Assembly: GCA_949296525.1 (NCBI GenBank)
Contig: CASFOP010000010.1
Location: 1-60,416 of the forward strand
DNA: 60,416 nucleotides
Reading direction: 5' to 3'
DNA from: an uncultured bacterium
Lineage (GTDB): Bacteria > Elusimicrobiota > Elusimicrobia > Elusimicrobiales > Elusimicrobiaceae
Of the stretch, positions 43,262-51,121 are shown in pieces. The first letter of the stretch is position 1; every line of letters starts with the position of its first letter. The notes under the pieces were generated by a model that made no database searches, was not told where the DNA came from, and saw nothing but the letters and a program-made list of their open reading frames with translations. A program made the position numbers and the translations under genes.

Positions 43262-44290
43262 TCAGCCTTTCATGCGTATGCGCGAAAGGAACAGGGCCGA
43301 TACACCCAGCAGTAGCGCGGCTACAAAATACACCGCCGATGCCGCCACTGCGCTGATTTTAGTGACGGAAAAAGCAAAAATATTGGCAAATACGCCCGCG
43401 CCGGTAAACAGCAAAAGGGTTTCGTTTTTGGACAGGCCGATTTTCATCAGGCGCAGCGCCGCGTGGTCATTACTGCCGCAGAGGGGGTTTTTTCCTTTGC
43501 CGAGACGAACCAGGCATACAAAAGCCGTGTCAAACAGCGGAATGGCCAAAATCAGCAGCGGGGCCAGAAAACCGAGGTTGGAGTGCTCGCTGTACCCCGT
43601 ACCCATACACAGCGCGGCGATAATAAAGCCCAGCAGGGTACTGCCGCTGTCGCCCAGGAAGGTTTTGACGCGGTTGCTGTGGTTATAAGGCCAAAAGCCG
43701 GCGCACGCGCCCAAAAGCGCGCAGGCGCAGAAATTGACGTAAATAAATTCCGACGGCAGGGCAATCACGCACAGTCCCAGCGAGCATACGGCGGCCTGGC
43801 TGACGCAAAGCCCGTCGGAAATGTCCAGCAGGTTAAAAGCATTGGTAATGCCGAGCACCCATAAGAACGTTAGGGTATAAGAGAGAACGGGGCAATCAAA
43901 TAAACTGATATGCACGCCGTATAAAATTAAAATCAGCGCGGCCAAAGCTTGGCCGATCAGGCGCAGGGGCACGCTGATGCCTTTTGGCTTTTTAAAATCG
44001 TCCCATAAACCCAGCGCAAAAATAATCAGTCCGCCCAGCAGAATGCCGCGCAGGCTGCGCAGGGTACCGCTGGGAAAGGCCGTAGTCAGACGGATAAATA
44101 CCAAACTGGAGCACAACCCCAGCATGACGGCGCAGCCGCCCACCACGGGCACGGCGGCGGCGTGTTTTTTCAGGCCGCAGGGCACGTCCAGCAGCCGCGA
44201 GCCCAGGTATTTGCGCAAAAACGGCAGTGCGCCGGCGGTGACCGCGCAGGAAATCAAGGCAGAAAGCAGGTAAAGATACAAAGTGTCCAT
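43262..44290 (-). CDS. Polyprenyl-phosphate glycosyl-1-phosphate transferase (WecA/TagO/MraY family)
   Basis: Integral membrane enzyme of 342 residues with about ten hydrophobic segments. Signatures: KKHAAAVPVVGGCAVMLG near residue 42, LGLWDDFKKPKG, LGITNAFNLLDISDGL (the Asp-bearing catalytic loop), FLGDSGSTLLGFI, and NDHAALRLM near the C-terminus. It transfers a sugar phosphate to undecaprenyl phosphate, starting a surface polysaccharide. WecA/TagO-like rather than MraY because it is not in a peptidoglycan cluster. Start from TATGAT plus 6 nt. Confidence 0.9.
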   Translation of the reverse strand: MDTLYLYLLSALISCAVTAGALPFLRKYLGSRLLDVPCGLKKHAAAVPVVGGCAVMLGLCSSLVFIRLTTAFPSGTLRSLRGILLGGLIIFALGLWDDFKKPKGISVPLRLIGQALAALILILYGVHISLFDCPVLSYTLTFLWVLGITNAFNLLDISDGLCVSQAAVCSLGLCVIALPSEFIYVNFCACALLGACAGFWPYNHSNRVKTFLGDSGSTLLGFIIAALCMGTGYSEHSNLGFLAPLLILAIPLFDTAFVCLVRLGKGKNPLCGSNDHAALRLMKIGLSKNETLLLFTGAGVFANIFAFSVTKISAVAASAVYFVAALLLGVSALFLSRIRMKG

Positions 44291-44296
44291 ATAGTT

Positions 44297-44302
44297 ATCA
44301 TA
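44297..44302 (-). promoter_or_regulatory. -10 box of the WecA/TagO-like gene
   Basis: TATGAT on the - strand, 6 nt before ATG 44290. The prophage begins just beyond it. Confidence 0.5.
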
Positions 44303-44350
44303 TAATATTATTTTTTTCTCGTCTAAATGCTGCCATTTTTGCTGCCAAAT

Positions 44351-45340
44351 CTATTTTATTTCCGGCAATTTTTCTATGGCTCCGGGCATGTCGGACGGGG
44401 ATAAATGTGCGTAAATTTCTGTCATTTGGATACTGCTGTGCCCCAGCAGTTTGGATATGCGGTATAAATCCACTCCGGCCTGGGCCAAATGACTGGCAAA
44501 AGTATGTCTCAGTTTATGTAAATGGCAATGAAGGCCCAGCTTTTTTGTGGTACTCCGATATGTGGAACACAAAGAACGTACTGTATTATAATGCCAGTCT
44601 CCGATAACATATTCATCGGCTTGACGGACCGTGACTGATTCTAACATATTATATAAATCTTGAGAAATTGGCACCAAACGGAAACGTTCTGTTTTGCTGG
44701 GGGCAATATAAATTTGCCGGCGGGATAAATCCACGTCCTGCCATTTAAGGCTGTTGATTTCTGCTGCGCGCAATCCGGCCCGGACACCGAGCAAGACGAC
44801 TAATTTCCAGGATATAGAGGTATGCAGGGCCAATATGGCGGCTATTTCCTGTGGAGAATGAAACTCCACGCGGCCCTTGGGCGCACGCAGTTTTTTGACG
44901 CTTTTCCAGGGAAGGGGCGGAAGGATGTTTTCCCTTTCGGCATAATAAAGCATTCCTTTTAGAAGGGTTAGATAACTATTTATGGATACAGGTTTATAAT
45001 CTTGTGATTTCAATGTAAGTTTAAGCTGTTCCAACGCGCGTGGGGTTATATCCTGGACATAACGGATGGACAGGGTGGACTGTAACTTTTCTACTGCGTA
45101 TTCAAAGCTGGATATGGAATTAGGGGCCAGATTGGCTGCAATGTAAGCACGGTATTTTGCCAAAAATACGCTAAAAGGCATTTTGGTCGTTTCTTGGATT
45201 GTTTTATCAGTATCCAAGGTTGCGGCGCGCATGATGGCCACCTGATTATTTTTCGTGTGCAAAGATTTCCTACGGCGCTTGCCCTGCAGGACATAATCGG
45301 CGTATTTTATGCCGGTACGGGGGTCGGTGTAAATTCTCAT
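44351..45340 (-). CDS. int: Tyrosine recombinase / phage integrase
   Basis: The 329 residues comprise an N-terminal AP2-like/arm-binding region (GIKYADYVLQGKRRRKSL), a SAM-like core-binding domain around 60-160, and a catalytic domain with Arg in GVRAGLRAAEI, His-x-x-Arg in HKLRHTFASHL, His in LLGHSSI and the nucleophile Tyr in TEIYAHL. It recombines attP and attB. It is the first gene of the left arm. The gene start overlaps the stop of the next upstream gene by 4 nt. Confidence 0.96.
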   Translation of the reverse strand: MRIYTDPRTGIKYADYVLQGKRRRKSLHTKNNQVAIMRAATLDTDKTIQETTKMPFSVFLAKYRAYIAANLAPNSISSFEYAVEKLQSTLSIRYVQDITPRALEQLKLTLKSQDYKPVSINSYLTLLKGMLYYAERENILPPLPWKSVKKLRAPKGRVEFHSPQEIAAILALHTSISWKLVVLLGVRAGLRAAEINSLKWQDVDLSRRQIYIAPSKTERFRLVPISQDLYNMLESVTVRQADEYVIGDWHYNTVRSLCSTYRSTTKKLGLHCHLHKLRHTFASHLAQAGVDLYRISKLLGHSSIQMTEIYAHLSPSDMPGAIEKLPEIK

Positions 45341-45666
45341 ATTTCTTTTATCAGCGCGTCCAGGGCGGCTTCGGCCAAGGCTTGCAACATATCCACCTCG
45401 CTGGCGTGGACATCATTGAAGTAGGGAGCCGACATCGCCTCTGTCATGCGCTCTATCGCTTCGGTGCGGGATATCCCGTCATATTCTGCTCTTTCGCAAT
45501 TCTTGCAATCTTTTTCTGGGTCTATTCTCTGCCAAGTACCGTGAATATAAGCGGAACAATATGTCCCGTTTGACAAACCATTTACTATACTGTAGCCTTC
45601 TTTAATCTCTCGTAAACATCTACATTTGTTAGAACAGATATGTACTGAAATTCTTTCCTCTGCCAT
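45337..45666 (-). CDS. Prophage Cys-rich protein, unknown
   Basis: The 109 residues have cysteines spaced as in CSNKCRC and DCKNC, which could hold a metal. The acidic helical C-terminus is rich in Ala and Leu. Overlaps the integrase gene by 4 nt. No family recognised. Confidence 0.7.
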   Translation of the reverse strand: MAEERISVHICSNKCRCLREIKEGYSIVNGLSNGTYCSAYIHGTWQRIDPEKDCKNCERAEYDGISRTEAIERMTEAMSAPYFNDVHASEVDMLQALAEAALDALIKEI

Positions 45667-45667
45667 A

Positions 45668-45925
45668 CTATTTTACCTCTCTAGGGTCAAAATCTATTAC
45701 AAAACCATTCTCAATATGTTTAGTTTCATACACGATAAGTTCGTCAAATGTTTTGCAATCAGGATTGTTAGTAAAAGACTCAATGAAACATTTTGGTTTT
45801 GAAAGCCATTTATAATACCCGAATTCTATTTTTCTGTTCCCTTTTATTATTACTTTATAATCTTTTTTATCCCTCAATTCATTTTCTTTAGTTATAATGG
45901 GAACACAAAAAAATTTTTTACTCAT
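45668..45925 (-). CDS. Prophage small protein, unknown
   Basis: The 85 residues are charged, with beta-strand-like alternation (YKVIIKGNRKIEFGYYKW). More AT-rich than host genes. It sits in the tightly packed leftward operon, 1 bp from both neighbours. Confidence 0.65.
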   Translation of the reverse strand: MSKKFFCVPIITKENELRDKKDYKVIIKGNRKIEFGYYKWLSKPKCFIESFTNNPDCKTFDELIVYETKHIENGFVIDFDPREVK

Positions 45926-45926
45926 A

Positions 45927-46103
45927 CTATTTTACCTCCTGCAAAGGACACCACGAAGGGCGTTCATCTAAATTTTCTATTAAAACTCCACCATTTCTTT
46001 CCTCAAATGATTTTGCTCTACAAAGATATTCATACCAAAAACAAGTTCTAAATCTACACTCACGGCAACACTTCGGCATCTCCATATCAATTTGTATCGG
46101 CAT
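45927..46103 (-). CDS. Prophage 58-residue Cys-rich protein
   Basis: The frame, too short for routine listing, reads MPIQIDMEMPKCCREC and ends PSWCPLQEVK. Five cysteines and the C-terminal WCPL motif resemble small proteins common in phages of anaerobes. GGAGGGGGAGAA precedes the ATG and both neighbours abut it within 1-2 bp, which supports real coding. Confidence 0.7.
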   Translation of the reverse strand: MPIQIDMEMPKCCRECRFRTCFWYEYLCRAKSFEERNGGVLIENLDERPSWCPLQEVK

Positions 46104-46104
46104 A

Positions 46105-46317
46105 TTATTTCTCCCCCTCCTGGCAGGTCAACGCCCAACGAAGAAAATTACGATTATCTCTCAAGCTGTCGTTAGGATATTGTTCCGAATAACATTTCTT
46201 GCAAAAAGCCGGTGAACTGTTTGTAATGGCAAGGTTATTGCCGTCTACATAAACAAACAATTCTTTATTTGTTTTTAATTGCCCGCACTTGGCGCACGGT
46301 TTAAGCTTTTGTGTCAT
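46105..46317 (-). CDS. Prophage zinc-ribbon-like protein
   Basis: The 70 residues have two CxxC pairs (CAKCGQL and CKKC) about 33 residues apart, typical of a zinc ribbon. The function in the phage is unknown. Its 5' end overlaps the YopX-like gene by 4 nt. Confidence 0.72.
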   Translation of the reverse strand: MTQKLKPCAKCGQLKTNKELFVYVDGNNLAITNSSPAFCKKCYSEQYPNDSLRDNRNFLRWALTCQEGEK

Positions 46318-46820
46318 TTCCCTTCCTCCAAAATTTCGGGGGTCTCGTGTATGTTGCCCACCACGCGCACGCCGCTATCATACGGGCAGTGTGCTATTGC
46401 CTTGGCCAGCCACGCGTCCCCGCTTTCATAGGGCAAAACAAAGCATCCGCCCCTGAATACTACAGGCCAACGCTTCGGCCCTGCGGCGGTGTCATGTTCC
46501 ACGATATCCCCTTCGTAAATCAGCGTCCCGTTTTTGTCCTTCAGACCGGAGCATTGTTCTATAGACTTGGCTTCAAGATAATACCAGTCATCTCCAGTTG
46601 TAAAGTTTTTATCCTCAAAATATTCAATCAAGCTTTCTCTTTCGCCTTCATTCGTTAGAAAACCACAAACACTTTCAAGTAAGCTGTGATAATCTATGCC
46701 AATTAAGCCGTCATTATAAACAGTAACATCATTCAGTTTTAACAAAATCTCTTTTTCTTCATCATTTTCAGAAAAATAATGTCCAACAACCCACGCTCTA
46801 AACCTAAATCTGTCGTTCAT
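46314..46820 (-). CDS. YopX-family protein
   Basis: The 168 residues have the YopX core: RFRAWV at the start, EQCSGLKDKNGTLIYEGDIVEHD in the middle and VVGNIHETPEIL at the end. The family is widespread in phages of Firmicutes and other anaerobes; its role is unknown. An AAGGAGG site precedes the start. Confidence 0.9.
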   Translation of the reverse strand: MNDRFRFRAWVVGHYFSENDEEKEILLKLNDVTVYNDGLIGIDYHSLLESVCGFLTNEGERESLIEYFEDKNFTTGDDWYYLEAKSIEQCSGLKDKNGTLIYEGDIVEHDTAAGPKRWPVVFRGGCFVLPYESGDAWLAKAIAHCPYDSGVRVVGNIHETPEILEEGK

Positions 46821-46830
46821 AAAACCTCCT

Positions 46831-46971
46831 TCATTTACAAATAATCATTGCGGCTAAAACTGAAAAAGAAAGCACTAAAGCCGGTATTAATTCCATATCG
46901 GCAAAAACAAAACTAAAGGCCCAACAAAACAACCACCCAGTCAACGCGATTGCGATTACTTTATAAATCAC
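46831..46971 (-). CDS. Small prophage membrane protein
   Basis: The 46 residues from GTG 46971 form two hydrophobic segments (VIAIALTGWLFCWAFSFVF and ALVLSFSVLAAMII). The start overlaps the preceding gene by 11 nt and the stop TGA merges into the ribosome-binding site of the YopX gene. Could be a holin-like or signalling peptide; small size limits certainty. Confidence 0.5.
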   Translation of the reverse strand: MIYKVIAIALTGWLFCWAFSFVFADMELIPALVLSFSVLAAMIICK

Positions 46972-47179
46972 TCTCCAAAAACCGCACCAGCACGGCTATC
47001 GTGTCCAGGGCTTCTTCCTCGGCCTGGCTGCGATTATCCTCGTTTACCGCCTTGGAAAACTCTCCCAGCTCTTCGCTCGCCAGGCTGACCGCGTGAAAGC
47101 GGTTATCTGCAAAGTGTGGGTGTTTCTTCCGCGCCCGCTGCACGGCCTGGATAATTTCGTTCATCGTTGTCGGATTCAC
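46961..47179 (-). CDS. MazG-like nucleotide pyrophosphohydrolase
   Basis: The 72 residues consist of a single all-alpha MazG-type half: HAVSLASEELGEFSKAV gives the EExxE metal motif and EEEALDTIAVLVRFLE the second ExxD motif. Phage MazG-like enzymes hydrolyse NTPs or clean the nucleotide pool. The start overlaps the next gene by 4 nt. Confidence 0.8.
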   Translation of the reverse strand: MNPTTMNEIIQAVQRARKKHPHFADNRFHAVSLASEELGEFSKAVNEDNRSQAEEEALDTIAVLVRFLESDL

Positions 47180-47382
47180 TTTTCCACCCTCTTAAAACAT
47201 CCGGCCCGGAACGGGCCTTCCCGGTTTTCCGCGCATTGCACGCAGGTCGGGTTGTATGCGTCGTAGTTTTGGCAATAGCTGTTCCCCGCGTACGCCCGCA
47301 TTTCCGCCTCACTGAACAAGCCGCAGGAGGCTTTTTGTTTTTTGGATTTTTTCCGCGGGAAGCGGATACTGGGGCCCGTCAT
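47176..47382 (-). CDS. Prophage Cys-containing protein, unknown
   Basis: The 68 residues have a basic N-terminus (RFPRKKSKKQK) and cysteines in NPTCVQCAENREG and AGCFK that could bind metal. Linked by 4-nt overlaps to both neighbours. Confidence 0.65.
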   Translation of the reverse strand: MTGPSIRFPRKKSKKQKASCGLFSEAEMRAYAGNSYCQNYDAYNPTCVQCAENREGPFRAGCFKRVEK

Positions 47383-47549
47383 CGGTGCGCCTCCCCGTCA
47401 TATTTGGCCTCATTGGCCGCCTTGGCCGCCAAACGCCGCACTTCTATCTTGCGCCCGATGCGCCTAAACTCCGCACGCTGTTTAGCCTTACCCAGTTTAT
47501 ACGCGCCGTACAGCGCGCCGCACACACACAAACCTATTGTCCACATCAT
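47379..47549 (-). CDS. Small prophage membrane protein
   Basis: The 56 residues have an N-terminal hydrophobic segment (MWTIGLCVCGALYGAYKL) and a basic helical tail. The start at 47549 is chosen for its GGAGG site; the longer frame upstream runs into the nuclease gene. Confidence 0.6.
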   Translation of the reverse strand: MMWTIGLCVCGALYGAYKLGKAKQRAEFRRIGRKIEVRRLAAKAANEAKYDGEAHR

Positions 47550-47923
47550 ATAGTGCCTCCTATTTTCACCGTGTCTTCCACCTGATGCCGATGCGCTTTG
47601 ATAAACGCCTCCACATCGGCCCAGTTCTGCCACAACAGATATTCAAAACCCAGCGCCTTGACCGTATCTTCAAAATCCCGCTGGGCGGGGCTTTGGCGGC
47701 CGGAGCCGTCGGGGCTTTTTAACTCCACAAACACCGCCTGCCCCTTGGGTAGCAGGATAATCAGGTCAGATACGCCTGCCGTCACTCCCTGCAGCTTTAA
47801 ATTATGCGCTTCCCGCACGTGCCGGCTGCCACCGTTTGGCACGGCAAATACGTAAAACCCGGTCATACGCAAAAGCCGTACAACTCCCACCTGGAAAAAT
47901 GCTTCCTGTTTACGCATATTCAC
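47546..47923 (-). CDS. VRR-NUC-domain nuclease
   Basis: The 125 residues match the VRR-NUC fold of the PD-(D/E)XK superfamily: VPNGGSRHVREA, GVTAGVSDLIILLPKG (metal-binding Asp) and AVFVELKSPDG (ExK). These resolve branched or flap DNA and are common in phage replication modules. Confidence 0.9.
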   Translation of the reverse strand: MNMRKQEAFFQVGVVRLLRMTGFYVFAVPNGGSRHVREAHNLKLQGVTAGVSDLIILLPKGQAVFVELKSPDGSGRQSPAQRDFEDTVKALGFEYLLWQNWADVEAFIKAHRHQVEDTVKIGGTI

Positions 47924-47926
47924 TCC

Positions 47927-48355
47927 TTAAAACGGCGGCTCCTCATCCGGCGACGGGATAAAGACCCCTAAATCCTGCGCCGCCCAGCGGATGACTTTGT
48001 CCAAAAAAGCGCTCATTTCGTCTTTGCTGGCGCCGGATTTGCTGCGCGGAGTGCGCACCGCCTGGACAAATTCATTGCCGCCCGCTTTCCAGCACACCGT
48101 CTTTTGCGTAAAAAAGAATTTGTCATTTAAAAACGCGTTGACTTCGGCCAGGCTTAACTCGTTGCCCTGTTCTTCCAGCCCCTGCTGCACGCGCGGCAGC
48201 ACCACGCCCCAGTACCAGCCCAGCTGCGCGGCGGTCTTGGTAGCGACGCTTTTGACCTCCACCCGCACCGCGCGGCCTTTGTCCACCGCGCGCTTAATGT
48301 CCAGGTACAGCGGGGTGATTTCCCGCTGTACCGCTATCTCATAGACTTTAGACAT
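47927..48355 (-). CDS. Prophage recombination-module protein, NinB-like candidate
   Basis: The 142 residues have AAQLGWYWGVVLPRVQQGL in the centre and an acidic, Pro-Phe-terminated tail (SPDEEPPF) like that of SSB-interacting partners. Position between the SSB-like and VRR-NUC genes suggests a role in DNA recombination. NinB-like is a guess from context and length. Confidence 0.6.
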   Translation of the reverse strand: MSKVYEIAVQREITPLYLDIKRAVDKGRAVRVEVKSVATKTAAQLGWYWGVVLPRVQQGLEEQGNELSLAEVNAFLNDKFFFTQKTVCWKAGGNEFVQAVRTPRSKSGASKDEMSAFLDKVIRWAAQDLGVFIPSPDEEPPF

Positions 48356-48366
48356 GCCTGGCCCCC

Positions 48367-48795
48367 TTAAAACGGCGGTTCGTCAGAAGAAGCCGGCATA
48401 TCCTGCGCCGGGGCAGAATCCGGCGGATTGACGGGGCTGTAAAAGCCGATTTTGTTGCGCCGTCCGTCCGTGCCGTCGCTCTTTTTATAGTTTTCCACGC
48501 CGATTTTGGCACGCACACGCTCGCCGGCCCAGGTAAACGGCAGCACATCCACCATCCCTTCATAAGGCCGCCCGATATCACGCAGGAAATTTTTCAGTTT
48601 CGGCAGGGAGTTTTCGGAAACGACGAAATAATCACGCAGTTTCGCGCCCGTCTGCTCTTCCATAAAATTCACTTCTATCATCTGATTGCCCGCTTTGGAA
48701 GTCTTTTCCTCCGCAGACGTTACCACCAGCACGTATTCGCCCGGGTCCAGCAGCGTAAACATATCCATACTTACGTTTGTCATATCTATTTTCAT
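48367..48795 (-). CDS. Phage single-stranded-DNA-binding-like protein (DUF669 type)
   Basis: The 142 residues have a beta-rich core (EYVLVVTSAEEKTSKAGNQ, IEVNFMEEQTGAKLRDYF) and a flexible tail ending SSDEPPF, very like the acidic SSB tip that recruits partner proteins. DUF669-type phage proteins occupy the SSB position in Sak/Erf recombination clusters. Confidence 0.75.
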   Translation of the reverse strand: MKIDMTNVSMDMFTLLDPGEYVLVVTSAEEKTSKAGNQMIEVNFMEEQTGAKLRDYFVVSENSLPKLKNFLRDIGRPYEGMVDVLPFTWAGERVRAKIGVENYKKSDGTDGRRNKIGFYSPVNPPDSAPAQDMPASSDEPPF

Positions 48796-49416
48796 TTAGT
48801 TCTCCTCGTATTTGCATTTCCAGTGTTTCTCATACAGCGCCATCCAGCCGCTGCGCTGAAGCCAAAAGAACATTTCCGACGCTTTTTCCTGTATTTGCGT
48901 CCAGGTGTCAGGCTGCAAAAAATAATCTTCCGCCGCCCAGTCTTTGGCTTCTTCCCCGCTGCCGTAACCCACCAGGTAGCGGAATTTGGGCAGCTGCGTG
49001 CAAAACAGATAAATCAGATGCTGCAAACTGCCTCCGTATTTGCCCTCGCTGTAAGCCGCGGAGCGTTTGAGGTCAAAAACGGTGTCCCTTTTAATGACGT
49101 CGGCCTTGCCGTACAGCAGAACATCCCTTCCGGCAATATTTACCTTGGCGCTTACCTTCTGCTGCCACAGCCCGCCTTTTACGATTTCGGCCAACTCCCG
49201 CACCACGGCGGACTTGCTCTCGCCCTTTCCTTCGCTTTGCGCCTGCACCGCTTCCTCAAACGCATAGCCCTTCAATATGGCCGCGGTAGGCTCAAAAGGC
49301 TCTCTGCGCAGCGTAGCCAGAAACTCCGCCCGCTTCTGCTCCTCTTTGTCCGCTCCGGCCGTCAGATAATACCGCCAGGCATTATACAGCGTCGGCGTCA
49401 GCAAGTACCGCGTCAT
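48796..49416 (-). CDS. PD-(D/E)XK exonuclease
   Basis: The 206 residues have the nuclease core LLYGKADVIKRDTVFDLKRS (Asp then D-x-K), preceded by a helical N-terminal region with GYAFEEAVQA and followed by GGSLQHLIYLF. Resembles RecB/Cas4-like phage exonucleases. Next to a Sak4-like ATPase it probably supplies the single-strand ends for annealing. The start overlaps the ATPase gene stop by 4 nt. Confidence 0.85.
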   Translation of the reverse strand: MTRYLLTPTLYNAWRYYLTAGADKEEQKRAEFLATLRREPFEPTAAILKGYAFEEAVQAQSEGKGESKSAVVRELAEIVKGGLWQQKVSAKVNIAGRDVLLYGKADVIKRDTVFDLKRSAAYSEGKYGGSLQHLIYLFCTQLPKFRYLVGYGSGEEAKDWAAEDYFLQPDTWTQIQEKASEMFFWLQRSGWMALYEKHWKCKYEEN

Positions 49417-50339
49417 GCGTCCTGCTCCTCTCGCTTTTTGGCAAACTTTTTAGTAGCCTTGTCATAAGCAAGCCCGAATTTGTCGGCTTTTTCACAAAGC
49501 AGTTTCCACACCACCAGCTTGCTGTCCCAAATATGCGCGGCTTTTTGTATCTCTTCCAGCGCCTCATTAACAGGGCTTTTCGCTATGGCCGCTTTGAGTT
49601 TCTCCAGCAAAGCGTCATATTTCTTTTGCTTTTCCGCCTGCTCTTTTTTGGCTTCCAGCACTTTGTCAAACAGCATATCCGTCAAAAAGGTGTTGGGCTT
49701 TTCTTTCGTGTCCCACAAAGAAAGACACCCCGATATGCCCAGGCTGTTTTTGGCGTAAAACTTGGCCGTGGGCGACAAATGCAGCGTGCGTTTGTCATTG
49801 ACGATATCCAGGTAGCCCATGAAGTCCAGTTCTTTTATCAGGTCGTTTTTGGCGCTGCCCGCAATGTCCGGGCGCAGCAAACGCGTTTCCCCGTCACGGT
49901 CTTCTTTCTCGTGGGCGACGAAAATCAGGTTTTTGCCCAGCTTTTCCATATGCCTAAACAGCTCTTTAAATACCGTCTTTATGGCGCCCCAACCCTTCTG
50001 CGTCAGCGTGCCGTCAGCCTGCCTGAAGGCGGGGTTTTTGCCCATGACGTAATCGGACATATAATCCACCAGTTTGCCCGCCGTATCTATGACCAGCGTG
50101 TCATAGGCGCTTAAATCCTCATGCAGCACGACGGCCAGCACGTCATCATAGCTTTTGACCTGCACCGTATCCGGCCACAGACGCCGCTCCACGCGCGTAA
50201 CGCCGTTGTCGGTGTCTATCAACAGCGGCCGCGGGGCCGACAGCGCCAGCGTCGTCTTGCCGCCGCCGGGCACCCCGTAAATCAGGCCCTTCAATACGGT
50301 TTTATTGTCTATCTCATTGGGTTTTTTAATTAAGTTCAT
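49413..50339 (-). CDS. Sak4-like RecA-fold ATPase (AAA_24)
   Basis: The 308 residues have Walker A YGVPGGGKTTLALS near residue 21, PLLIDTDNGV, Walker B DTLVIDTAGKLVDYM and a sensor-like LIFVAHEKEDRDGE. This is the phage nucleotide-binding family that includes Sak4 single-strand annealing recombinases. The C-terminal third is Lys-rich coiled coil. Start overlaps the small upstream gene (ATGA). Confidence 0.88.
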   Translation of the reverse strand: MNLIKKPNEIDNKTVLKGLIYGVPGGGKTTLALSAPRPLLIDTDNGVTRVERRLWPDTVQVKSYDDVLAVVLHEDLSAYDTLVIDTAGKLVDYMSDYVMGKNPAFRQADGTLTQKGWGAIKTVFKELFRHMEKLGKNLIFVAHEKEDRDGETRLLRPDIAGSAKNDLIKELDFMGYLDIVNDKRTLHLSPTAKFYAKNSLGISGCLSLWDTKEKPNTFLTDMLFDKVLEAKKEQAEKQKKYDALLEKLKAAIAKSPVNEALEEIQKAAHIWDSKLVVWKLLCEKADKFGLAYDKATKKFAKKREEQDA

Positions 50340-50434
50340 ACGCTCCTCCGTGCTTCTTTCAGTCCTTCCAAATAGCCTTCCATCCTGCCTTGCGTGCGGC
50401 CCAGTTCATAGGCCTGTATCAGCTCTTTGTCCAT
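50336..50434 (-). CDS. 32-residue prophage peptide
   Basis: Reads MDKELIQAYELGRTQ and ends EARRSV. A strong AAAGGAGAG site, and an ATGA overlap with the ATPase gene, support expression. Amphipathic helix likely. Confidence 0.6.
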   Translation of the reverse strand: MDKELIQAYELGRTQGRMEGYLEGLKEARRSV

Positions 50435-50741
50435 ACACTCTCCTTTCTATGCAAAAGGGCTTCTATATCCCGTGAACATCATACGCTTGCGTCTTGCGCT
50501 GGAAATCACGGGTACGGGAAAATAATTTTTTTTGAATTACTTTCCGCCAGGCCCTCCCGTAAGGACACTTCCTTCACGGGTTAATGTTCGGGTTTTCTTT
50601 GCTTCTTTTCACGGTCGCGGGTTGACAAGCCCAGGTCATTGCCCGCTCTTTACGCCCAAACAAAAGGGTTGCTGTGCGCTTTGGTTTTAAGTCCTTTTTT
50701 CTTGGCCGGAAGTGCCTTTTAACTTCCCGTCCGCCGCGCGT
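50435..50741. other. Prophage intergenic block with hairpins, possible origin or leader
   Basis: No normal gene. CCCGTGA or its complement occurs at 50469, 50508 and 50574. One hairpin CCCGT-AAGGA/TCCTT-ACGGG spans about 50556-50579, and T runs follow GC-rich stems. On the - strand three frames of about 20 codons are linked by CCGTGA stop/GTG overlaps. Confidence 0.4.
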
Positions 50742-50885
50742 CTATATGTGCGGTTTTTTCGGCCCGCCGCCGCCGAATAAACATTCAAGGTTTCGGTAAC
50801 CGTCGGCTTTTTTACAGGCGCCTTGCCTGATTAAATCTGTGCGGGCTCTTTTTACGTCCGCCCGCCCGACGGTAGGAGACTGCAT
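50742..50885 (-). CDS. Possible 47-residue basic peptide
   Basis: Starts MQSPTVGRADVKRARTDL and ends GPKKPHI. Basic and Gly-rich; no ribosome-binding site is seen, but it begins 6 bp after the stop of the coiled-coil gene. Speculative. Confidence 0.3.
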   Translation of the reverse strand: MQSPTVGRADVKRARTDLIRQGACKKADGYRNLECLFGGGGPKKPHI

Positions 50886-50890
50886 GAAGA

Positions 50891-51121
50891 TTAGCCCAGC
50901 AGCTCAATGGCCGCCTGGTATTCTTTTTCTTTTTTAAGCAGCGGGCCTACCTTGGCGTAGTACCGCCCCGTGTAGCTTTTTATCTGGGCCGTCAAATCCT
51001 GTTTGCCGGCTGCCGTGTCTTTGCGAAACTGCGCCTCCAGCTTGCGGGTTTCGGATTTAATGCGGCCCAATAAGTTGGCCCGCTGCGCTTTTAAACTTTT
51101 TACTTTCTCCTGCAGGGTCAT
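50891..51121 (-). CDS. Prophage coiled-coil protein
   Basis: The 76 residues are almost wholly helical with heptads (LQEKVKSLKAQRANLLGRI). The start at 51121 has GGGAGG upstream and an ATGA overlap with the previous gene. Unknown role. Confidence 0.65.
   Translation of the reverse strand: MTLQEKVKSLKAQRANLLGRIKSETRKLEAQFRKDTAAGKQDLTAQIKSYTGRYYAKVGPLLKKEKEYQAAIELLG

Noticed and set aside
44326..44347. Short GCTGCCA direct repeat at the prophage edge as attL core
   Set aside because: Without the right junction it cannot be shown to be duplicated at both ends; kept only as a candidate.
50756..50770. About 13 bases shared between a spacer (starting 36339) and the prophage
   Set aside because: The match TTTTTCGGCCCGC stops after 13 bases and the remaining 17 differ, so it is not a protospacer.
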